In this document: positions 43,905-57,783 of the stretch, piece by piece | How positions within the stretch are numbered: position 1 is the first letter of the stretch | How the letters are laid out: every line of letters begins with the position of its first letter | Source of the DNA: Narthecium ossifragum | Lineage: Eukaryota; Streptophyta; Magnoliopsida; Dioscoreales; Nartheciaceae | Length of the DNA stretch: 64,000 bases | Assembly: GCA_963920575.1 (NCBI GenBank) | Contig: OY986969.1 | Location: forward strand, 16,911,288-16,975,287 | Reading direction: 5' to 3' | Translations under genes and position numbers: made by a program | The notes under the pieces: generated by a model | Told to the model about the DNA's origin: nothing | Seen by the model: the letters and a program-made list of their open reading frames with translations, nothing else | Databases searched by the model: none

Positions 43905-45792
43905 GGTGACTGGATATTGGGCATTGATGAAGCTGTTGGAGTTTGGCGTTATCTTGGCACGCCAATCTCTGGAAAGAAGCTGAAGGCCTCGGATTTTGAT
44001 GAATTGATGAACAAGATGATTCGGAAGATCTCTTCTTGGAAAGCTGCGTTCCTCTCCCAAGCGGGTAGAGTGACCCTTATCAAATCTGTACTTCAGGCAC
44101 TCCCGGTCCACTCTATGCTGTCTACATGTGTGCCAATTGCTTTACTTCAGCAATTGGAGACCCTATGTCGTTTGTTTTTGTGGAAGGATGCGGGTTCTCT
44201 TTCAAGGGTGAAGTGGCAGCAAGTTTGTAGGCCTATTGAATGGGGTGGCCTCGGCATTAGAAATCTTGTTCTGTGGCAGCAAGCCCTTCATCTGAAGAGG
44301 GCAGTTAGCTTGATGGAGGACCTAGAATCTATATGGTCGGTGATGACTCGAGATAAGTACGCTTGGTCGGGGCCTTTACCGCCAACACGAAGACTATGTT
44401 CACCTTTCTGGAAAGCCATATGCCGGGCGGCGGGAGTGGTCCGGGCTGGTCTTTTGTTCACGCCGGCACCAAATAGTAAGCTTGATCCGATGGATGACTG
44501 GTGGTGCGGTGAGGGCCGTTCTCAGCACGGCCGACACTTGTTAGAGTGGATGGCGCACTAGTGTGCTCCAAGCTTGGCTCCTTGATGACTGATGGGCATT
44601 GGTGTAGAGAAAAGGTAGAGCAGCAGTTTCACCCTGAAATGGTGCAAGAAATCCTTGATGTTCACATTGATTCTTCTCTGCTTGTTGACAAGGCAAGATG
44701 GGTCTTCTGTAGTACTGGGAGACCGGATGCGAGATCACTCTACTCCTGGTTGTTGGCAAAGGTTTCCAGCGGAGCATTGGCTCACCCACGAGAGGTTTGG
44801 GTGAACTGTTGGAGAGTTCCAGCTGGCCCAAGAGTTAGGCACTTTATCTGGAAACTGCTGCATCGGAAGGTACCTACTCGTGAGTCTCTTTGGCGGTTGG
44901 GGCTCGTTCAGGACTGCTTGTGCCCTCGTGGATGTGGCGGTGTAGAATCCATCCGCCATATTTTTTAGGAATGCCCATTTGCCAGGCGGGTGTGGGAATT
45001 TCTTCTCTCAACGTCTGATGGTTTGTGCCTCGATGATCTCTTGGATCTATTAGCTTCTTCCTCATCTACAGATTCATCAAAGAGGTGGGATAAAACTATT
45101 GTTGGATATGGTTTATGGCTTCTTTGGAAGGAAAGAAATGAGCTAGTTTGGAGGAATTGCAGTTGCTCCGAGGTGTCATTGGGTTGGCGTATCCGCAGAC
45201 TGGCCGAGGAGTATTGGCGTAGCAAAGGGTGGGCCTTGGGGGAGCAGCGACAACAATCAAGGCTTGGGAGTGCGGTAACATCTACAGGCCTTGGGGGTTT
45301 TGTCATCCAAACATACGGTGCTTGGGCTTATGGAGCGCATGAAGCAGGTATTGGAGTGGCTTGCTGGGGGAGTGAGCAGAACATGCCGGAATGGACTGCT
45401 TCGGCGAGAGTCCCTGCTTGTAGCGGAGACGAGGCGGAGTTGATGGCTATCCTTCTGGCTCTTAAGGAGGCCATGATGCGCGGTATGCGGAACTTGATCA
45501 TAGAAACTGATTCGAGGAATGCGATCAATTCCATTAATGGAAGGGAGGTTTGGATGCTTAGCTTGGAACCCTTTCTTAGGAAGATTTGGAGTCTGTCTGC
45601 GCTCATGGGAGGAGTCATTTTTATGCATATACCCCATGAGGCAAATGCTGTTGCGGACGACCTCGCACGTCGGGCCAGACAAGGGGTGGCCGGACATGTG
45701 AATACCCGGTAGTAAGGTTGATGTATGAGGAGTGGAGTCATGTATCACTTAGCCTTTTGGCTCAATTTATCTAAAAAAAAAAAAAAAAAAAA
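43905..45792 (+). mobile_element. 5'-truncated LINE (L1-like) with RNase H and poly(A)
   Basis: The first frame (43917-44561) is the C-terminal part of a non-LTR reverse transcriptase: RYLGTPISGKK, SQAGRVTLIKSVLQALP, LFLWKDA and GGLGIRNL. After a frameshift, 44546-44968 carries a zinc-finger-like RVT region (FIWKLLHRKVPTRESL, CPRGCGGVESIRHIF). A third frame (to 45712) carries an RNase H of the plant RVT_3 type, with EAELMAILLALKEA, IETDSRNA and HEANAVADDLARRA. A 20-nt poly(A) follows (45773-45792). Frameshifts and a stop at 44967 show it is dead; ORF1, endonuclease and most of RT are missing, as usual for incomplete LINE insertions. Confidence 0.9.
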
Positions 45793-46609
45793 CCTATTTC
45801 CTTCACCTCGCACTCCACCAAGCAATGAAGCTTGAATTTGGCACTCCAAGCAGGCTATTGTACTGTAGGAATAATTCCGTCCTTACTGGAAAGAATATTC
45901 ATGGTTAATATAACCATATTAATCTGCAAATGTGAAGGGACAAAATGCGACACCCATGTAACCTCCAAATTGGCAGGTTAAATGGCAAACTTGTGATGCT
46001 TTTGGTCTAGATACCATTGTCTAGCATTTTTTTCCCTCCAAATCGGATGAATAACCTAATTCATAACCCTAAGCCAGTGCAAAAGACTCACTACAAAAAG
46101 ATAAGAAAAATACATACACATTTATTAAGCTCCTCATAAGTACATTTACCCCCTATAAATGAATACTCAAACCAGCCAGCAGAGAAATCTCCCTTCACAC
46201 ATGCTGAATCATATCAGATAGAAAGAGAACTAAATAACAGTGGCAAACTCCATGGAGCCCTTGAAACGAAGTTTAATACACACATGTCAAGCAGTTATGA
46301 AATACAAATGGCTTTTACAGCAGTTTACATAATCATCCAAAACAAATCAAACATGGCTACAGATCATGTTCTCGATAGACAACAGTTATGTTTGCTACAT
46401 GCACATAAAAAAAAAAAAAGATCAGACTTTGAAAGCCCTTGAAAAGACACCAAATAAAAGAAGCCAGTTGAGTCCATCCAACTAGAAGTGTTGTCAAAGA
46501 TAACCCACCAAATTCCCCTTCTTTAAGTACTTTCAGCTTGTCTCGCACCACAATTTGCATCCCAATGTCATTTAGAGAGATTTCCTATTGAAGAATGTGG
46601 ATGCAAGTG
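45793..46609. other. Intergenic; likely includes the SR45 3' UTR
   Basis: No gene. The 3' UTR of the minus-strand SR45 gene must lie below 46610; its end is not identifiable. Confidence 0.4.
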
Positions 46610-49600
46610 CTAATTAGGTTTGGGGGGAGGGGAGCTGCTGCTTTGACTGTTACTGGTGCTTCTTCCTCTTGCCGGCCTATCCAAAGGAAAGCAAAGAAAT
46701 CAAATGAAGATCATTTTCCTTGTACACGAACCAAACAGAATAAATTGTCCGAATCACTATTTCATGCTATATTTTTCGAACCAAGTACGAACTTCTTTCA
46801 ATTTTGTATCCCATTTTTATGATGGATTTCTTCAAGTATTTATGGTTAATTGAAGAAACCTCCCAAATCCCCTCCCTGTGTGCATACTTGTACAATCACA
46901 GCAACAGAGAATTGAATTGCAAAGGTGTGTTGGACATCTATACACTCCACGGAGTAGGATGCATCAAGAGAACATGTAATAGGAACATAATGTAACACGC
47001 ATATGACTTGGAGTAAACCTGAAGGTAAAGAAAAAGATAATACTAAGTGTGTCATTCTAGCCTTCAGATCAGAGACCAAATCAGGACTACTTGCATAAGC
47101 TATGTTTATGGAAAAATCAGGAGATAAAAAAGCAAATGACAACTACCTTCTCGGACTGCGACTTCTAGAAACCCTCCGAGGCCCCTGAGGTAAAACAAAA
47201 GGAAAGATTCTCAATAACTTCTCTTTATGGGATCAACGCTGGTGATAAAGTAGAGCATATTCTTGACCTTGCGAGGACTGGGCGAATCAGAGTACGATGA
47301 ATTTGACCTTCCCCGTCTTAAAGCTGGTCCTCGGCCCCTGAGTGTAACAACAGTCAACAAGTTTGTAAGCCAGAATATCTCGACAGTAATACGGACATGA
47401 AAAACCAACAGAACCTTAATCTCAATAATTATCAAAAAAGGTTGAAATTAAATTGACGAAAATAGTTAAGGCACATCTGATTATCATGATAACAGTTTCT
47501 CTGAACTTGCACCAACTGACAATAGTAACCATCAACTAAACAAGGTATTAGGTAGTTTACTCAGCAGAAAGCTGTTCGAGACAATTGTCAGTTAAAAACA
47601 GATCACTTTTTAGAGGAACAAAAAATCCCAGGCATAAATGATAACAAATACATGCATCTACCTAAAGGTAACACATAAAAGAAGAGCATTGAAAAATAAT
47701 TAACAGTAACAGAGAGTCGACAGAAAATATTAACATAATTTAGGGCATTCTAGGAAAAGAAACTACTATCACCCATCCACTGAAATGCAGAAACTTAAAA
47801 TTTCAAATCCAAAAAGACATAAAAAAATTTCTAGTATACTGTGTAACAATTGGCCAGAATTCAGATAATTAAATCAAAAAATGGGTTAAGCTGATTGTCC
47901 TTAGAATATACAAAATTCAAATAAGAAGTGATCGTAAACATATAATCAGCTCTTTCAAAGCAAATTGGGCAAACATGGTTTTAGGACAATACTGGAAAAT
48001 AAGTCACAGTTAGAGGCAATAAGCAGGAAGAGCTACAAAAATAAGCTGCTCGGTCTATTTTCTAACACAGAACACCATATTACGAAATAAAAACTAGCTT
48101 TGGTCATGTATGTTTTGCATCTTGCCTTCGAGGTGACATTGATCTAGAGCGAGATCGACCAGGGCGCCGGATTGGTGAACGGGTACGACGTCGAGGTGGA
48201 GGTGACCTCCTTGGGGAACCCCTTACTCGTCTGGGGGGAGGTGATCTGAAAGAAGAATAATCTAGTTGACCAGAATGCCAAAATAGCACGTGGACAGTAA
48301 AATTGATGGAAAAGCAAACATGTCATTGGGATGTGCAAATACAGCGCGTATTTCATATGGCATAAAAATCCAAGGAAATCAACATGTATGGCGATAAAAG
48401 CAAAATTATTTTGCACGAGAAACAACTTGTATATACAGAATATGGTTTTCAGTTGCAGCCAAAACAATATTTTTTGAAACGGTTAACAGTTCAATTTGGA
48501 TGGGATTCATGGGAACCATCTAGTCCTGGGCCTGAAACTGATATGGGATCTGATATCAACCAATTACTGCACTTTTCAGACCATTTTGGTTTGCTTTCAT
48601 TGCCAATATCTAGTCAAATAAAAAAAGTGGATTGGGCCCGTCTAAAGTTATATATAAAACGAAGCACTTTACCGTGTCCCCCTTCCCCTCCCAAAAGGTA
48701 AATACCCTAACCCTAATGCAGGCCACGAGCGATCATTGACCAAAAACTGAAGGAAGAACTGCGAGCATCGAGCGGCAACCGAAGGCCGGCCTGCAATGCA
48801 GGTTGACAGTATTTTTCATCGAGATGCTAGATTCAGTTCCTCCTCGCCTTCCTGTACTCCTTTTCTTCTTTTCTAGCGACATTTATATTTCAGAAGCTGC
48901 TCCGCACTGACAGAAGCACTGCAGCTGCCATTGACACACTGTTTTTAACCACATTTTAGCCTTTAGCATATAAGCATGTTAAAAAGTTGGTGCATCTGAG
49001 ATGTCAAGACCACCAGTCTAGCAACCAATCAAAGCAAACGCAAAACCAAAACTTCAAACCATGGTTCAGAACCAACATTTTAATGAAAAATACACCTACT
49101 CAAAGAACACCAAGGAAGAGATAGGACAGTAAATAATCATTTACCCATTTTTTGATAAAAAGCAGTCCTTTCTTGAGGGCTCATTACAAAATGCCTATTT
49201 ACCTTATACTTACACCATAAACTACTTCCCATCACCAGAACAACAAAATCAAAGCAACTGAAGACCAAAACTATCAAGATATATTGCCTTATGCAAGGTA
49301 GTTTTAGATATGATGAAATGATCAATATAAATGTCACAGATACTCCAATGCATGCACCTGTGCAGCATGTCTTTTCCTACTTTCCGCTTGGCTCACAAAA
49401 TATATGTACCAACTATATGAGTTTCTCTAGCTTTTATAACTCTTCAAGCTCAGCCAAGGAACCTTCGATCACAATGTCATAACCTTTATCCCAGGCAAAA
49501 ATTCATCCCAAGGTTGCAGTCTAACTGTAATAACTACATCTACAAAACAATTTGGGAACAAGCACAAATATTGTTTCCAAGAAAATAAAGTCACAAGCAA

Positions 49601-52052
49601 TTTGAGCAGCTCAGCTTAATAGCAACAAGAATCATGTTGTAAACAGTTCTTTCAATTGACGGTGAAATGTTCTATTCGTAGAGAGAGCAAAGCAAATCAA
49701 GAAGTGTAAATCACTTTTAATAATAAGATGAAGAAAACAAAAACAGGACAGATTACTCACCTTCGCCTATGAAGAACTGGGGACCGCTTGCGGATAACCC
49801 TGTCAAGTCAACAAAAACTATTGATGGTATTTGATTCAATTAATTAAATATGCCTGTTAACAAGTAGGAAGTGAAAAAGATAACAGACCGTGCAGGTGAT
49901 CTATGCCTCCTTGGAAGAGGGGATGGAGAACGTCTTCTAGGTGGAGGTGGAGATGCCACCCTCCTCCTTGGTGGTGTTTCACCACGTCGGTAGGGCGGAG
50001 AGTCCGCTGCTCGGCGACGAGCTGGTGGTGAATCAATACGACGACGAGGAGGAGAATCTGGTCGACGTCTAGGAGAATCAGCTCTCCTAGGTGGTGGTGG
50101 AGATCTCTTGCGTGAAGGTGAAGGTGGTTTCCGTCGCGGAGAAGCTAACAGAAATATCGCAAGAAAAAACTCTCAGATGCATTGTCTGGACATGCAATAA
50201 GAAGCATTTGTAGAACAGGACATAACAATACAGGCAACTCTGAGAGACAAAATGCTATAGAAATACTTACGGTCTCTTGGGCGCTGTGGACCATCCTTTT
50301 CAGTGTCGACAGCAGGCTTATCTCTTGGGATTGCTTCTCTTTTAGGAGGCGCTGGAAGTGATTTTGGAGGTGGAGAAGCTTTTTGGCGTTGTGCCAATGT
50401 AAACCTTACATCAACAATATTGCCATCAATTTGACCCTGCGACAAAAACATAGAGGGGAAAAAGAATGAAGCACAAGTTATACTGCAGTAATGTCCATTA
50501 AAAAGGGAGAGACCAAAAGACATACGCCATCCATGTAAAGAAGAGCCTTTTCAGCATCGGCTTTCTTCTTGAACTCAACATAGCCAAAACCCCGAGGAAG
50601 ATTCACCTGAAATATGGATTGGATGTGGTCATGATAAGAATGGAAAAGATGAGTTACTTATAGCATATGAAAACCAACATAGCAACTTACAGCTCGGTCC
50701 ATAACCAGCTCCACATAGACAACCTCGCCATAATTACCTGTGATTAGCAAAATAAAAGGATATGAACATTACAAACTAGACTATACAGAAAAGTTGGTAG
50801 AGAAAGCATTTGAAGACTTCAGATTGGAAGGCCCAAGGACACATTCTGAATCTTCTACATACAAGGATTGATTCATTTTTGTGTGACAAAGTAGAGTGGA
50901 ACCAAATTTCACTGTCACGTTAGTATCGAGCTCTGAGCTTAGAAATAGCAAACAATTAAGGGTAATTAGGGAAATGACACCAAAAAAATTGGCACATCAG
51001 GCACCAATAGTTTACAGAATTTACAGGCCAAAAACCATCTGCAGCAAATCATGCACAATGTAAACCACCCTGCCCAGACTGCAACAGCACAGGAGAGCAA
51101 CTAGGAGATTCGGGCTAAACCCTATCATAAAGCAAGTGAAAAATATTACATGACTAAGCTAATAGTTTACTTTAATTTATTATAGATATGCAGAAGCACA
51201 GAAAAGCAATTAGGCCAATAGAATGTACACATAAGTAATTGTGACCGTGATGATAAAAAAAAGCTAAAAAAATTACATAAAGAATGAGTGATGTCAAACA
51301 TAATGATTTTAGTTGCCTTTAAAGATACTTGTGGCGTGTTTCTCAGCCAAACCTGACTCCTGATATTAAACTTGCACAAACCCTCTTTTTTAAGAGTAAG
51401 CGATAAGATCAATCAAAGGTTTAGGAACTCAGTGGCACTTCTAATCATTCTGAAATGATGAGAAGAATCTGTATGGTCTCAGTCTATTACTAGTTCTTAC
51501 AGCAATGGTTTAGAGTAGAAGTTTCTTATTACATGTAAGCATGTGCCTTAATACCCAACTTATTTTTGGCTTCCAATTAATTAACCCAGCAAACTATCGT
51601 GGATTCAAATCTCACCAAATTATTTTTGGCATACTATCATGACACTAGAACCTGATCTTAGCTGATATCTATCTGGATTCTAACTAATTTAATCTTTCAA
51701 TTAAGTAGGAAGTTGAACGAAGAATCAAACTTAGCGAGCCCAAAGGGTAAGCCTAACTAGCTTACAAGGAAAATCCATAGTTTATTTAACAGCATCAGGT
51801 AACTCAGAAAAATGAGTATGAACCGTCCTAATATCATTGCAATTTTAGTCATTAAACATATTCTTATAAAAAGATGAAAGAGATTAACGAGTAACTATTA
51901 ACAAAGATTGCTAAAAATCAATACTTCCCATTCCCCACTCCAGTTCGCTAGCTCCTACTATAAAGATAAAGTTCTCTCTTAAACCAGCCATATCCACCAT
52001 TTTTTTTCGCGACACACACACACACACTATATATACATACATACATACATAC

Positions 52053-52098
<46 letters not shown>

Positions 52099-55000
52099 AA
52101 GAGAATTCATCTTAGACAGAGTGTGTTCTTAAGCTCTCGCAAATAATGCCCAGAAGTAATCAGCATAGATCCTCTGAAAATGTCAAAGGTTGATATTAAA
52201 AAAAGTTACATGCACAAAAGAGATATCTAACCACAATGCAACTCAACTCAAACTATAGTTTCAGGCAAGAAAAAAAAAAAGCCATGAAGAGGGTCTTCTT
52301 TTCCAGTTTTCAGTTGCAGATGACAATGAAAACTATAGCACTTCAGAGCCGAGATACATTGACTAGCATATGCCTAGTCCCTTGCTTGAACTTACTGTGT
52401 TCATACCTGTACTACTGACCTTCCGTTGTGAATTAGTCATATCAATAGATCTTACTAAAAGATAGACGAAAAAAATATGGCAGATCGGATTTTCGCCAAG
52501 AAAACATGATCTAGACCGATAGAAGTGCAGACAGAGAACAGGCTACTCACCGAAGATCTCTTTCAAATGGCCTTCATTGACATTCCTTGACAAATGATTG
52601 ATGTGCAGACGCACAGATTCGAAAGTTGGAGATGCTTTCCTGAAACAAAAATATTATTTTGGAAATGTGCAAGGCAATAAAGCATGATAGAAAGCAACCA
52701 TGTTGTTACCATCTACAACGTAAAAGGTTGGTGCAACTAGGAATTGGTACGAATGAAAAAAAAAAATCCAATTATTTTATCATATTTAATGCCTACATCA
52801 AATTATTTTCATTTTTGATTGCTCAAACAACCACCTAAGCCAACCAAAACACAAATGAATGAAAACTATGTGCCCACCCGTGCTGGCGTGTTCCACCAGC
52901 ATGATGATCGTTCAAAGTACACAATTATATGAAAATGAAACGCACTGCAATACAAGCTCATGATGAGTACAAGGCCGAGCTAATAAAAAGGTCGTATAGC
53001 CTAGCCAGTACATTGGAAATTAAAAGAATAACAAAAGATTTTTCCATAAAGGAGACAAACCATCGTCAATTCAAGGCAAAAAAACTGTAACCCGTTCTTA
53101 ATTGCTCAATATATCTCATAATTCATAAATTACACAACATCTGGAAAGGAACGCGAAAGACATGACCAGCCCTTGAACTAGAGAATCAGAAAAGCCTAAA
53201 TTAAGGTCATGGTTGTGGGCTGACAAAGTCGAACACCACAAACATTTACACCAAATTGTACCCAAAGGTTAAATCCCAAGTACAGAGAAAAGGAATAGAC
53301 AAGGCGTAATAAGATCTAACCTGGGTGGTGGTGAAGACCGTTTCTGTGGTGTTGGAGAGCGACCTTTCCTTCCTGCTACAGTGGGACTGGAAGGCACAAA
53401 TCATATGAATTTAATTAAATATATGTTATCATGTAAATCAAAACAGTGAAAACTGCCAGAAAAGCTAAGTGATTGATAGCTATTTGTATTTTCCATAAAC
53501 AACCTGTGCAATTAAAGAACCCATATACAACAAATAGCATAAATATGAAAGGAAATTCACAAACAATAACGGGGCTGGATGTGCTTGAAGAATTTCAAAA
53601 ATGCTCCAAAGAAGGTAATGAAGTGCCATTTACAAGGAAAACATAAACCTCAGGTTACAATCCAGCTACCAGCAGATAATAATTTAAATCACAGAGACCA
53701 AACGATAAAGATGGGAAATACTCAGGTGATTACTAGATTGGAGAAGAACAACGTGCTAAGAGTAAGCATTAGCAAGGATGTTGGTTCTTGGTTGATTCGT
53801 GATTTACACCATCAAAAATAAACCTTCATTTAATAAAGAATCTTGTTCATGGATTATAAAGAGTAGAAGTAATGGCAAATTGTTTAAATGCAGCGAAGCA
53901 TTCATACCGGAGAATTAAGGTGTATTAGGTCATAAGAAGGAGAAACAGCAATCCCAACATACAAAGAAAATTTTGAAGGGAATGGTAAATGCAAATAGCA
54001 TATATAATTCCACAACCAAACCAAAATGGAAAAAAGATGTACCAAGAAAAGTGAGATTGGGATGACCAGTTCTGTAAGGAGTAAGCATTCAGATAATAGA
54101 ACCAAGAGCAGGTCATGCATGCCAAAATTGTGTCAACAAAGGGAATGCACAACGAAAATTGTATCACCGGTCCTTAAGAAGTCATAGACGATACTAAGTA
54201 TACTGACCATGATCACTGATATATGCATCCCAAGGGCCAGGTAATGCTCATCAAAAATTGTCCAACAGCAGTTACGAAGTCATAACAAATAATATACTAC
54301 ATGACAATTAACATCAAAAGTATCATCTGCTTAAGCCACTAGGATTCAATTTTGGACTGAAAGATTGCTATGTGGCAACTAAGAATGAGTAGCAAAATTT
54401 TCCAGTGGTAAAATCGGCAATGTTTTCAAGGGCGAATTAAGGGAAGCGAGAAGTCATCCACAGGGCTACCAAACATAGTGGCAATCTTAATGTGATTCAT
54501 CAGCCCGTGAAAATTGGCCTCAAATGATGTCGCCCACAAAAGGCAATAGGTGAAGCCAAACAATCGGTAACTCCAAAGTATAGATGGCATGAGACTCGGC
54601 TATAGCATTCAATTGACAGACAATACCAAAGTCCTGTGTGAATCAGAAGGAAATAGCAGCAGTCAGATGATGGAACCACGAAGGTAGTGCATGACATCAC
54701 TGATAGCACCATGCTGAACAAGAGCATGGAGCACCATTAGACTGGTTTACCAAGAAATTGGCACGCACACTTTCAAGCTAGAAATACGCATGCAGATGGC
54801 AATGTTTAAATCTCTGTACTAAATTTACAAGAAGCAGTCAGAGAGGCATGACAAATCCAAAAGAAGCTACTTTGTTGTTATGAAGAAAAAGCTTCCCAGG
54901 ATACAGAAAAACCAGAAGCAAAGAAACATGAGAGGACCATTGTTGTTGTCTCAAATTGACAATACTGGTGCTGTTCTAAATAAAATGGTCGAGCCAGCTT

Positions 55001-55803
55001 TGGTGCTAGAATCATTCAAGCGACATACATATGAAGTACAGTGATGCTAGTAGTAATGCGTCGAGAAAGAGTCTTTCTAGCTCGCCATTAGTCAAAGCAT
55101 ATCTAAATCACCAAAAGCGGGCATGACGGAGGCCTCCATGCTCACACTAAAAACTAGCTATGCTCCAACATAAACTTATGACAGTATCCAATCACACACC
55201 ATAATCAGTATCTCTGGCCACGTTTTTCACAGAAAATATACAACAAGTATGTCTCCTTCTCGCGAACAAAGGGACCATTTGAATGGCAAATATACTCAAA
55301 AACCCCTTCTCATACTTTCCATTCATAGTTATATCATCATCAAGCTAATGGCACATCCTGTAGAGAGTTACCAAATAAGCCTAATCCATCCTTAATGCCC
55401 AGGTAGTCTGCCCTAGTTTAGCAATGACATGATATATTTCCAAGATGCAACCTCTTCTCGCAATGCAACTCAACTCGTTTACAGATAAAAGCTTGATTCT
55501 TCGTACTGCAAACCGCAATTTATTTTAGAAAAAAATCGAGCAGAGATCTCCTTCCTTCGTCAATAGATCGCGTCAAAACCCTAAAATACTGCATAAGGTA
55601 TCACGGAAAGGAGCTCACCTTCTCCTCCGCGGCAAAGGGGACCGGCTCCCCGACCTCGAGGAGGAATAAGAGGAGGACTTGGACCCGGAGGGCGAACGGG
55701 ACCGGGATCGAGAGCCCGAGCGGGAGGTCGAGCGCGAAGGCGAGGTCGAGGGGGTCCCAGAAACCGATGGGCTCGCCGGCCTAGGTCGCCCGGGCTTCGC
55801 CAT
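46610..55803 (-). CDS. SR45: SR45/RNPS1-type serine-arginine-rich splicing factor, 12 coding exons
   Basis: I join minus-strand exons 55803-55619, 53386-53321, 52639-52551, 50737-50691, 50606-50526, 50436-50271, 50144-49889, 49799-49761, 48245-48126, 47337-47268, 47184-47147 and 46676-46610. Phases match and give 407 codons, close to the Arabidopsis SR45 length. Residues 1-84 are a Ser/Arg/Pro RS1 arm (MAKPGRPRPASPSV; SGSRSRSRSPSGS). An RRM spans about 90-172, with RNP2-like VRLHINHLS and RNP1 RGFGYVEF (134-141). A long RS2 arm with many RRRSP/SPPRR units follows, ending SSSSPPPKPN. SR45 is a nuclear-speckle protein that links U1-70K and U2AF35 at splice sites and joins the ASAP/exon-junction complex with ACINUS and SAP18. 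Intron 9 uses a GC donor; the rest are GT-AG. Introns 1, 3 and 8 are long (1.5-2.2 kb). Confidence 0.95.
48601..48730 (+). promoter_or_regulatory. Promoter-like segment inside SR45 intron 8, antisense to SR45
   Basis: On the + strand, GGGCCC (48635-48640), TATATAAAA (48651-48659), a C-rich stretch and CCCTAACCCTAATG (telo-box-like, 48705-48718) fall within 85 bp. This is the usual order in promoters of translation-related plant genes. No clear ORF follows. It may be a captured gene 5' end. Confidence 0.35.
52010..52095. repeat. Compound microsatellite in SR45 intron 3
   Basis: (CA)n, (CATA)n and a (TA)n run in succession. Confidence 0.95.
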
Positions 55804-55950
55804 GACCGCCTACACCGAGGACCTTGTCCACAACCCTAGCGCGCCAAAACCCTAATCCGAGGGTTTTTCGATAGGAGGAGACGGAAAACGTCGACCAAGG
55901 CTCGAGAACACGGGCGATCTGATATATCTTGCCATTTTATTACGACAATA
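55804..55950 (-). promoter_or_regulatory. SR45 5' UTR and proximal promoter
   Basis: A telo-box (AAACCCTAA on the + strand, 55847-55855) lies 44 bp upstream of the start codon, a motif common near the start of plant growth-related genes. No strong TATA box is visible. Confidence 0.45.
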
Positions 55951-56289
55951 CCCCTGAAGAACCACCAATTGACCGAATCTTCTTTGTGCGTGCAATTAAA
56001 TTGTAAATGGCTCGACCCGACTTAGTAATGTTCCCCCTTTCCAAGCATTAGTGGTCCATTGTACCCGTATATAATGAGATCTAACACCATGAATGGCTTC
56101 ATTAATAAACCAGGTATAAGCCGTGTATGTTTCATGTTCTCATTCTCACATAAAACCGATAAATAAAATGCATCTTTATAGTTCCAATAATTAAAACTAT
56201 AAATATCTTCCTTAATTTTGAACTAAAATGGTTTGTGGGTACTGAAACCCCGTTCTTTTGGTGTCAAGATATTCTTAATAGTACACTTA
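55951..56289. other. Intergenic spacer
   Basis: AT-rich; nothing recognised. Confidence 0.5.
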
Positions 56290-57780
56290 CTATAAGTAGG
56301 TGGCCTTTTGTCATTATAATTTTTATAAAAATGTTCAAAATGAACTTCTCTTTGTGATAAATCACAAAGACTCCATCCATTTTCAGGTTCTCATTCATGA
56401 AGGAATAGTACCTTCTAAATATTTTGAAAAGACCACTCAAGCTCTTAGTGGCACAAGTGGCAATACAAACTTCCTAAAGCCTATATTTGTATACAAGAAA
56501 CCTGTATACCTACTCCTTTTGTGCTAGTGAAAAATCTTTCACAACATATTCTATAAGAATAATGGCAATTCCGATCATAATATTGCTTCCTTTCTTACTT
56601 GTGATTTCACTGGAAGCCTGAAAGGCTGGTGGGATAATTACCTCACTCCCGATCAACGCACAGAAATTATGTCTGCTGTTAAGGTCGAGAATAGTCAACA
56701 ACAAACCGATATTGTCTATACCCTGGTCTTAACAATTGTTGACCATTTTACTGAAACTCTTACTGGTCAGGGGGAGAGGACTAGAACAAAATTACAAAAT
56801 CATAGATGTCCAACCCTTACTCAATTTCGTTGGTACAAAGATACCTTCCTGAATAGAGTTATGCAACTCAATGATGCTAATAGGACTCATTGGAAGGCTA
56901 AATTTGTTGACGACCTTCCTAATCTCTTTGCTGAAAGAGTTAGAAATTACATAAGAGAGCAAAATAGTGGTGTTATCCCTTATTCATCATATACTTACGG
57001 AGCATTAATAAATGCATGTATCCATGAAGGATAAAGCTTATGTAATGACGTAAAGCTTAAAAATCAATTGAAGTCTCATAGACTTACTGAGAGAAAACAA
57101 TTGGGAGAATCTTGCCAACAATTTGCTTTTCATGAACCAATTAAGCAAAATAAACCCAAAATAGAAAAAGAAAGGAAAAAACCTTTCTATATGAAAAGAA
57201 GAAAGACTTATGATACTCAAAAGAGTAATACTCAGAGGAAACCAAAGGTTGATAAATCCAAAGCTAAATGCTTCAAATGTGGAAAAATTGGTCATCATGC
57301 CAATCGGTGTTGCACTAAGAAAAAAATTAATGAGATCGATGATGAAGGATTAAAAAAATCCTTATACAAAGTTATGATCAGTTATACTGATTCTGAATCT
57401 AAAGAAGAATCTTCTCCAGAATCATCTGAAGAAGATGAATGCTCTTGTACAATTAATAATTGTACTAAAAAAAACGATTCAAGTTATTGGAAAGCCATAG
57501 TTAAAATGAATGATTTATCCGTGAATATGATATCTCTTAATAAGAGTTTCTTAGCAAAATTGCTAACAGAAGAAAATATATCTTCTGAGATTAAATCACA
57601 ATTGATTGAAATCTGTTTAAAAGGAGATCAAAGAGTTGAGGCTCCTAAAATAGACAATACTTACAGACTTACCGAAGTTATACGAAGAAGGCAAGAAAAA
57701 ACTGTTAAGAATCTGACTTTATGAGAGCTTAACAGAGAGGTTAATAACCTCAAAGAAAAAACTATTAAGAATCTGACTTT
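56290..57780 (+). pseudogene. Endogenous caulimovirid-like fragment (coat protein and zinc-knuckle region), broken
   Basis: Successive + strand frames carry features of the coat-protein part of a plant pararetrovirus polyprotein. A 'GWWDN' motif lies near 56623. A 'CPTL..RWYKDTF' motif lies in the 121-codon frame starting at 56669. After a stop near 57031, a Lys-rich frame (57068-57724) holds a CCHC zinc knuckle (CFKCGKIGHHANRC, about 57269-57310) and then an acidic Ser/Glu cluster. Stops and frameshifts separate the parts. No movement protein, protease, RT or RNase H is visible, so it cannot make virus. A duplicated short block (AAGAATCTGACTTTA) ends the fragment near 57707 and 57766. An LTR-element Gag with similar motifs is the alternative. 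Confidence 0.65.
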
Positions 57781-57783
57781 AGC

